64,000 bases of DNA from contig NC_045143.1 in assembly GCF_008831285.2 (NCBI RefSeq), positions 18,191,655 through 18,255,654 of the forward strand, given 5' to 3'. This document shows, piece after piece, positions 56,501 to 64,000 of this stretch. This DNA comes from Nymphaea colorata (taxonomy: Eukaryota > Streptophyta > Magnoliopsida > Nymphaeales > Nymphaeaceae). The translations under genes were made by a program, and so were the position numbers. Position 1 is the stretch's first letter. Each line of letters begins with the position of its first letter. The notes under the pieces were generated by a model. That model searched no databases. It saw only the letters and a program-made list of their open reading frames with translations, and had not been told where the DNA came from.

Positions 56501-57279
56501 ACCCTTGTGGTAGAGGAACCATCTCCCCTGTCCCACGGCAACGAATCCGCGGGCTCTCAAAAAGCTCGGCGATTATTCCTATGTCCTGAGGCGACCAGCG
56601 GATTTTTCCTTTTATTTTTTTGCTTCCGGCGCCGGCATCGGAGAGCGAGAGCCATTGCTTACCTTTCGTCCTCCCAGACGACGTTGACTTGAAGTATCGG
56701 AACGACGAGCGCCGCGCCGAGAATCCTGGCGATCACGACAGCGTCCACAATCTGATTCCTCTGCTGATTGAGCCCTCCCGAGACGACAACCATGAGGAAC
56801 TTCCGCCTCTCCCGAGCCACCATCTCGCTCGTCTTCCCATACTCATCGCTGAAGCGGAGGCACGGCCGGTAACCCTCCCCGTCCGGCTGCTTCCAGAACT
56901 CCACTTCGTCCGCTCCGATTCCAGAAAGCTCGTGTGCCGGGAGCGGCGGCTCGAAGCCCATGCGCGTCGCCAGGGCGATCGAGTCAACCTCCGCAGCGGC
57001 GTTCTGGGACGGGAAGATGGCCTCGGCTGTTGTGCAAGGCTTGGAGGAGAAAGGCGGGAGGAAAGGATCGAGGTCGAAGCCGACCATGAGGACGAGAAGG
57101 AAGGTGAGGAGGGAGAAGAGGGCGAGCCAGAACCTCCCTCCGGCGAACAGGCGAGCTCCCCGGCGGTTCTTCTTCGGGGAGAGGAGGAGCGAGTTGAGAG
57201 ATGAGGAGGAGAAGGACTGGATGAACTCGGCAGGGACAGAGATGTAAGAGAGCTGCTTCTGGTTCTTCGATCGCCACAT
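53571..57279 (-). CDS. O-fucosyltransferase family protein (type II Golgi glycosyltransferase), six exons
   Basis: Exons on the minus strand: 57279-56663, 55948-55780, 55183-55094, 54975-54692, 54386-54128 and 53798-53571; 1647 nt, 548 aa, all GT-AG. The N-terminus is basic and followed by a hydrophobic anchor at about residues 50-67 (FWLALFSLLTFLLVLMV), the usual type II Golgi topology. Donor-binding motifs of the GDP-fucose protein O-fucosyltransferase (GT65/GT106-like) superfamily are visible: GGLNQQRNQIVDAV (168-181), HLRMEKD (325-331), IYWAGG (exon 5), and SDVFMPSHGGNMGHVIQGHR (457-476) joined across the last intron. The C-terminus reads IAYPVPECMC. Plant members act on cell-wall or protein glycans; the acceptor cannot be told here. 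Exon 1 is much more GC-rich than the rest. The long plus-strand open frames at 56620-57247 are shadows of exon 1. Confidence 0.95.
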
Positions 57280-57425
57280 TTTTCCGCAACAAAACTCGGC
57301 CTTCCTATTTCCTGCTTCCTACAGCTTCGAGCAAGGGATAGAGTCACAGAGAGAGAGGCTGTAGAGAGCGAGAGAGAGAGCAGCCTCCTTCTTTCTTCTT
57401 CGAGCAAGGTGGGGGGGGGGGGTGG

Positions 57426-57467
<42 letters not shown>

Positions 57468-57562
57468 CGTTCTGCGACTTCGTCCCTCTTATGAAGGAAG
57501 AAGAGTGACGAGTGAACACGGAGAGGAGCAAGCAAGGTGGAGACGGCAATTTTATATGGGGA
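57280..57562 (-). promoter_or_regulatory. 5' leader / promoter-proximal region of the O-fucosyltransferase gene
   Basis: Directly upstream of the ATG at 57279 the minus strand is pyrimidine-rich, with a perfect CT microsatellite (57428-57462, GA on the plus strand) and a C-run (57411-57428). Such CT tracts are common in plant 5' untranslated leaders. The start site is unknown. Confidence 0.45.
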
Positions 57563-57829
57563 CTTGGCAGGAAGGTCAGATTCGTAATTTGCTTCAGATT
57601 TTTTCACTTGGCCAGCTCCCATGGATTTATCTACCGCTGTGTGTCCGCCACAAAGACTAAAATATCCTTCGCATTTATCAAAAAGTCAGACGCTGTTACT
57701 TCCCTGGCAACACAACATTAATTGGCAACTTTAAATCCAGAGGGTCCAACTTAACATGAAGCTAAACTCAAATACAGCATTCACAAGCATCTGCTTTTTC
57801 AGATGGATGGGAAGATGCATTGAATTAGT

Positions 57830-57990
57830 TTGGTCCAAAGCCAGATGTGATTAGTTCAGATTGGATATCTGATCAAACTGTATTAAAAAAAATTAACATC
57901 TAATTAAGAAATCATATCTAATCAGATTTACAATTGAATTTGGATTATATTCAAATAAATATATATTATACACAGTTTGAAAGCCCATTG
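57830..57990. repeat. Dispersed AT-rich repeat, copies at 45440, 57830 and 59800
   Basis: Three places share a similar order of words: a GATTGGATAT or ATACGATTTGGGT opening, then ATCTAATTAAGAAATCATAT-like sequence, then GATTCAAATATAAATA-like sequence. Copies are at about 45430-45605, here, and about 59800-59965. Similarity is loose and ends are undefined. It is probably the remains of one interspersed element family. Confidence 0.4.
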
Positions 57991-60900
57991 CTAATAACAA
58001 GCACAAGTACGGATTAACATTAGACTCAGTTTGTGAACTTCAAAAATCGAATTCAGATGAAGAGAGTATGAATTGGCTTACCTGGTGAGGGGCATCGGCG
58101 TCATTATCATAATCATAAGGGTAACGAAGACTTGTTGGTGAAGTTTGCCCCAGGCAGGGTCATGGCTGACGGCTGTGGCCAACTCAGGGCCTCCTCAACT
58201 CAGGGGCAGATCCGTCATTTCGTATCTTTTTTTTTTTGCAATTTTGGTGAAAAACAGGAAGTGTGAAAAGTGGGGCTTTGCGTATTTTAGATGGACGACA
58301 AAGTCAATCTCGCAATTATAAAAAGTTGACGCGTTTTCCGGCTTTGACAAAAAATTAATTTTCGAAAAGACCGAGCCTCGGCGAACAACGTTTTGTTTTG
58401 ACGAAATGGCTCTTTTGCGTATGGAACTCGCCTTCGGGGAGACTCGGCCCACGCAAGAACCCCACCCAATCGACTCGGACGAGTCACATACTACTGGCGA
58501 TCCTCTCCTCGAGAATCGGATATCTCCGATACGATCAAATTCCATCGAAGCGCGTTGAGGCATCATCTTTCGCTCATAATATCAAACAGGGCTTAGCATT
58601 TTTTTTTCATAGGTTGTCTTTTTTTTCTGGCAATCCACAAGCATGAGATTTGCAACATTAAGATTTGTTTCCTCTATTTTAGGTACTATAAACAAAATAA
58701 TACGAACTTGTAAAACAATTCAAGATCCGATTCGTATCGGAAGCAAAATCGCCGATACGGCAGGGGAGAGAAAACGAAACGAAAAAAAAAAAAAAAAAAT
58801 CTTCGATCGTCTTTCGCCCTTTCCATCCGTGGGGCTTGTGATCGAAGCGGAAGTCAAAGTCGAAAACCGTCCACTTTAGGGAGATAGATCGGGGGGCTTG
58901 AGTTGAGGCCGTACCCGGGGGAGACAACAAAGCCTGGGCGCGTCTTTGTCTGCTTCCCGCTTTGCAATATTCCTTCCCTCCCAACCCCCTCGCCCTTTTC
59001 GGCTCCCCTCGTCAAGCAAGGGTAGATACTAGACATGGGGTTGGGGCAGCTCCGTAATATGCGAAGCTCTGGAAGGGCGGACCCGTAATTGATTGACCGA
59101 ACCGTGAGCATTAAACCCGCAGGTTTTTCATGTGAAGCATCGGCTGCCCGCTGCCAGGGAGGGGGTGGGGGGGGCCCTTGCCAGCCTGGCAGCGTCACGC
59201 CTCCTGGGGGACGCCAGGCTGTCATTCGAGGGCCGTTCGCCGCCGTACACGTGTCTGATAGGACGTTTCGCGGCCGTCTACAGCTTCACGCTTTTTCTTG
59301 AGATTCTCCTTATTTCCTTTTTCTTTTTTTTCTCCAACCATTTTTGAAATTTGAAAAAGGAAAAAATGGAAATCGCGCTTGGATCGTTATGAGCTTTGAT
59401 CGGGAAGGAGGTCCAACTCTTCGACGGGTTTTCTTAAATCAGGGCTGGGAATCGGGAGGCCGGCTCGATGAGAATAAAATATATTTTTTTAAAATAATTT
59501 TATATATAATTAATTATAATAAGAAATTTTATAATAAAATAATGTTTAAAATTAAATTTTTGAGTTCCAACTAGATAACTTATTGGATTGGCTCCAAAAC
59601 TTAGTCACTTCGATTTCAAAAAAAAAAAAAAAAAATCAAGAAACTTAATGGGACCGTACGCCGATCATGTGTCTCGATCCTTTGGCAAGGCTCGAGACCA
59701 GTACGGGCTGAGAGAGTAATGGGGACCTTTTGATTGGGCAATAAAATTTCGGTAAGCCAAATCGTGAAACTTAAAACTTGGATTTTACTGGGAATATTAA
59801 TGGATTTTGGATTCAGATCAGGTATCAAATCCAATTACTTCAGTAAATTGGATAAATAAAAACATTGTAACCTCATACTAAAAATTAGATAAGATTCGGA
59901 TTTTGAAATGACATATAATCGTATTTGATTTTGGTTTTACGTAAATATTGGATGGAATTCATAGTTAGATTTAGATTTAGTTTCAAAAAAATATGTTATC
60001 CTCAAATATCAATGCATTTCAAAAGTCGGTCTTCAACCTATCATAAGTGTTTCAAATTTTAGTTTATCGGATCTAGGAATCCACTCAAAAGTGGAAACTA
60101 AAACCCACATTCACATTATAAATTTAGTAAATGAACTCAGGTATGCTATAGCCTTCTTTATGATAATAAAAAAAAATTATGTCCATCAAAAAAAATTTTT
60201 TTTTCCAAAAAGTGCCGCTTTAAAATCCAGCAACAAAAGTGAAAATAATTTTCTCGAACCTTTGAGTTGATAATTGACGGAATTGCCCTCGGCGGCACTT
60301 TTGGTCCAAGTGAGCGTGTGAAACAAGGTGAGGGGGCCCCATGCCTTTCGGTTCAACCTAATTAATATTCCTCCCCATAACCCGATACGGCCAAACTCAT
60401 CAAAAGGCTGCATGAAAGTCGAATCCGATACATTCGGAATTTCAAACCCGATAAGAACCCTGCCTGCGTGTGTCAACGTCCGTCCCGACAATCGGCTCGT
60501 GCCCGTCCGTGTCCACTGCCGAGGGATGGGCAAGCGTAGCACGCCAAGCATCGCGAGTCACAATTAGTTTTACCTTAATACCCTTATCAGTTATAGTACC
60601 CAGTTATTTAATTGGACCTGAACCTTTTACGCGCAAGGGTTTTGAGATCACGAGGCTGACAGAGGTCTTGAGTTTTATTCATATTTTAAAAACAATTTAA
60701 AAGATTTTAGTTTAATATATATATATATATATGTGTGTGTAATTTAAAAATTTTTATTTTAACTCTTTTGACAAAAAATTGCTGGCTCCACCCCTGCCGA
60801 TAAGCAAACACGATTTAACGGCAAAATAATGTTTCCGATGCGGCACCTCTCTTCATGAGAGTGGTTCAGCAGATCCAAACCAGATACCTCGACCCCCTTC

Positions 60901-63758
60901 GGGGTGCTTTCGTCCGCGCGAGAAAAACTACGCAACAGCTTATGCCTTCCTTTCGACTGTGGAAAAGAACGCGCGCGCCAGGCTTTTTCATGTCCTGTTG
61001 TTCCACCCGGTTGGGTGGGGATGCCTTTGTCTTTTACGAAAAACAAAAGCGTTGTACGGTAATTTCGTCACGGGCACTTCTTCACTCGACCGGCGAGTCG
61101 TGAACCGGCCCCTTCCCAGGCGGTGGGTCCCACAGCATTGAACCCGACGTGGAGGTTATCCATTCGTCCTAAGCGGGCCCCACAGGCGGGCTTCCAATAG
61201 GTTCGAACTCGGAGTAGAATAATGGATCGGGCGGGTTTTCGTTCTTTATGCTTTTTCAGATCACTTGCAATCCAATTGGCTGCACGAGTATGAAAAAAAA
61301 GAAGGAATCGCGAGGAACGAGAGGACCTGATGATGACGTCGTCTGGAGTGGCTGGATTCTGCCGCTGCTTCTGCGTTTGACACGGGCTCGTGAACTCTGG
61401 CGCCTATGTCAGAGGGGAGGAGAGAGAGAGAGTTAGCCCGTTTGACAAGGACCTGATGGTGAGTAGTGGATCTGAAATCTTAAATCCAAATCTCTGAATC
61501 GGACTTGAAAATCCGCTACATGATGAGAAAGTTGCACATAACACTTAATAAATAGCAAGTAACAAGAGAAGGAATGCAATCAAATAACTTTAGTTTATGA
61601 ACGCAACTACCGACTAATAAACAACGTCCTTTGGGTTAATTTATTATATTAAGCAGCTATAGTTTATTTTGTAGTGACATTAGGTGATGGTTAGAGACGT
61701 GCTAAACGAAACAATCCAGAATCAGGTGATCGAGAGCCGATTCAGCCAATCCAGAACCCAAGTGCTCTAAGATTCGGTTGCATTTGATTGGGTACTTAAC
61801 CCGTCACTTGGTCTATTTGCGATATGGGTTGGTGAGGGCAATTGCGAGCCAACTTCCTGGGATCCAAAGTTCACATGGCTTCTTTCCTGTTCTTGCTAAG
61901 CTCACATGGGGAGAGTGCCTAGAGATCCAGATCTGGGGTCCGGACTCTCGACTATTCCAACACCGCATCTTAAAAGTTTGGCCCGGATTCCAGCCTAAAG
62001 TTGGCGGCTTCTCAGCTGGCGCCTCGAACCGTGCACCTCTCCAAACCTGCCTATCCCACTCATCCGTCATTTCATAATGGTTCCTAAAGAGTACGATTAG
62101 TTATTCCTTTTTGCATTTTAAAGTAAAAAAAAAAAAGTAAATAAAGTAAAACGATAAAAAAAAAAAACACAAAGGGCAGCCAAAAGGACATAGAAAAAAA
62201 TTATATGAAATTTGAAAAAGTTTTTTTTTTTTTTTCGGTCTTTACAAACTGCAAAAACACTGTGCATCGCACATAGGAAATGGTAATCAATAGGTTGGAT
62301 TGGATTCAATTCAATGACCCGTCACTGGACCCGGACATGGGACCTATTGACCACTGCAGATCGTCAGATTTATTCTCTATACAAGTAGAAAAAGCTTTTG
62401 GATTTGGAACTACATGATCGATCTGGGTTTGCAAAAATACACAGTACATCGTACATCTTTAATCAGCTTTTTCAAAAATTCGTTTCAGAACGCAGTTAAA
62501 AGATTTTAAATTAATCTAGAAATGATAAAACAAAACCAACCGTTTTTAAGGGGCGTTTGGATGATGGGTTTTGGAATAAAATCTAATTTTACTTATAAAA
62601 CTAGGTTTTTTGAGTGAGTATTTGGGTACATTAAAATTGAGCTTGGTAATAACATTGTTTTGAGAAAACTCGGTTTTTTAAAAAGGGATTGAAAAGCCTG
62701 GTTCCCTCAGGTTATTTGTAAAAAAAAAAAAAGGTTTTAGGTGTATCACTCAAACAAAATAACTAAAATATTTTTGAACGCAATAGATCATTTGATAAGC
62801 CAATGCTTTTGTTTAATAGTTAACTAATTAGTTATGATAAATTGGATCAAATTTTGCAGTTTTTTTCTTTTATAGTACATAATAAGTAGGCTTGGGCATT
62901 GGTTCAGCCTGGCTCGGCCTAAAATTTGAGCATGGGTCCAGTCACATGCTTGAATTTTGAGCTTGAGCTCGCCTTCTTAAAAAAAAAATACTAAATATAA
63001 AATAAAATTTTTTGAATATAAAATATAATTTTGTAATAAAATGTATATCATTATTAAATAAAATAATATAAAAAATTAATCAAGCCAAACCGGGTCACAT
63101 CGAGCCAGCCCCAATACATTATATGCCCAGGCTTATCCAGATTCTGGGGTTTTTTTGATAACTTTGTTTCTAGTGCACTCAAACACACTTGAAATGACAT
63201 TTTGAATTCAAACTGAACCGTGCATCAAAAAGGAACCCTAAATTTTTTACAAAGACTAAACCATTCATTTCAAACAACAAAGAGCCATTCCTAAAAAGAG
63301 TAGTCAGTGGGGTTTGGGACAGATTGAATCCAGATAATCAGAGTTAGGTCCAGAGCTGGCAATATCTTTTTCTAAGTACTCCAAGAATCCATACCTAAAA
63401 CCCATTTCGACCCAAATCATAACAAGCACGATTCCTCAACCTTCCGCTAATGGAAATAATATAGTAAGAAAAGCCAAGTGCAAACTGAATCTTACGTGCA
63501 ATAATGCGCGTGTAAAGAATGAGTAATGGTATTTTTTAGAGATGCACACAAAAGTTGGGGCTTCGTGTTCTCAGAATCCGAATATTTTTGTTATGATTAA
63601 AGAGGGAAAAAAGTGGAAGCAATCATATAATTTTTTGGAGGTGACATTGGGAAGCGCATCAATCTTGGGCGTATGCTTGAGGCACATGTGAAGCTTTCAA
63701 TTTATGGCATTTTAAAATTGCTAACTGGGCAACCTTACAAAATTGTGAGTCAACTTGA

Positions 63759-63779
63759 TCTCTCTCTCTCTCTCTCTCT

Positions 63780-63822
<43 letters not shown>
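63759..63822. repeat. (CT)n(AT)n compound microsatellite
   Basis: About 11 CT units, TTT, then about 20 AT units near the right edge of the window. Confidence 0.95.
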
Positions 63823-63824
<2 letters not shown>

Positions 63825-64000
63825 TTTGGTAAAACTAACTCTTTCCATGCAACGTAGTTAACAAATGATTTCAAAATATTACTACGCTTTTTAAATTAAA
63901 AAATCCACACCATTGTCATGATTTTATCATTTCTTTAGTGGGATCGGGTTTTGAATCGTCAAACAAAGCATCTATCAACTTATTTTCTTGATTTTAAAAT

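Larger units (their letters stand above)
57563..64000. other. Intergenic region without recognised genes
   Basis: It has GC-richer islands (58380-59260 and 60840-61440) alternating with AT-rich repeats. Many short open frames exist, but none shows domain resemblance, exon-like splice partners or low-complexity-free length above ~120 aa. AT-rich dispersed repeat copies lie at about 57830-57990 and 59800-59965. A G-run sits at 59160-59175, and AAAAAAAA runs are frequent. The segment 62887-63137 has inverted ends (AGGCTTGGGCA and TGCCCAGGCTT), perhaps a MITE. Confidence 0.55.

Noticed and set aside
56620-57407. Long open frames on both strands overlapping the first O-fucosyltransferase exon (e.g. 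194 and 224 aa)
   Set aside because: Ser/Arg- or Glu/Arg-rich shadows of a GC-rich exon in other frames; only the 57279 minus-strand frame has the transmembrane anchor and GGLNQQR motif.
61190-61220. GGTTCGAACTC at about 61199 as a tRNA B-box
   Set aside because: No A-box or cloverleaf arms at the right distance. No tRNA, rRNA or CRISPR array was recognised anywhere in the window.
58195-62077. Several 80-123 aa open frames in the right-hand spacer as possible genes
   Set aside because: No domain, no supporting splice structure, overlapping frames on both strands, composition like neighbouring spacer.
62550-62760. GGGGCGTTTGG start and CAAAC-containing end as a MITE
   Set aside because: No convincing inverted terminal repeat or target duplication could be matched.

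Overview
This is a piece of a flowering-plant nuclear genome. It has three intron-containing genes with canonical GT-AG junctions, long AT-rich introns and spacers, many microsatellites and several layers of plant-type transposable elements. The first coding exons of two genes are GC-rich while the rest is AT-rich. That fits a non-grass monocot, a magnoliid or an early-diverging eudicot, but the species cannot be named from this window.

Layout. (1) 824-30490, plus strand: one very long gene for a TBCC domain-containing protein 1 (TBCCD1) homologue. Nine coding exons total only 1746 nt (581 aa), the last being 44 nt, so introns make up about 94 percent of the span. The introns hold a Ty1/copia remnant, an ~960-bp tandem duplication, two CTAGG-rich MITE-like elements, a Ty3/gypsy remnant split by a hAT transposon, a second hAT copy in the opposite orientation, a hAT deletion derivative, a complete TRIM and a foldback hairpin. 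For five insertions, terminal repeats and target-site duplications could be read to the base; a sixth has one mismatch in its duplication. (2) 30491-40440: ~10 kb of AT-rich intergenic DNA with no recognisable gene. (3) ~40690-45240, minus strand: a decayed Ty3/gypsy retrotransposon (LTR, primer-binding site, gag, protease, RT, RNase H, integrase in order) with no visible 3' LTR. (4) 46430-49895, plus strand: PSRP2, a chloroplast-targeted protein with two RRMs (four exons, 247 aa). (5) 53571-57279, minus strand: a Golgi-type O-fucosyltransferase family protein (six exons, 548 aa), convergent with PSRP2. (6) 57563-64000: intergenic DNA with repeats.

The three genes have unrelated housekeeping roles (cytoskeleton or organelle positioning, plastid translation, glycosylation) and show no functional clustering. 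The main interest is the architecture of the TBCCD1 locus: precisely datable nested insertions, and two related 3.3-3.5 kb hAT elements in opposite orientation within one transcription unit. I found no new multi-gene system.
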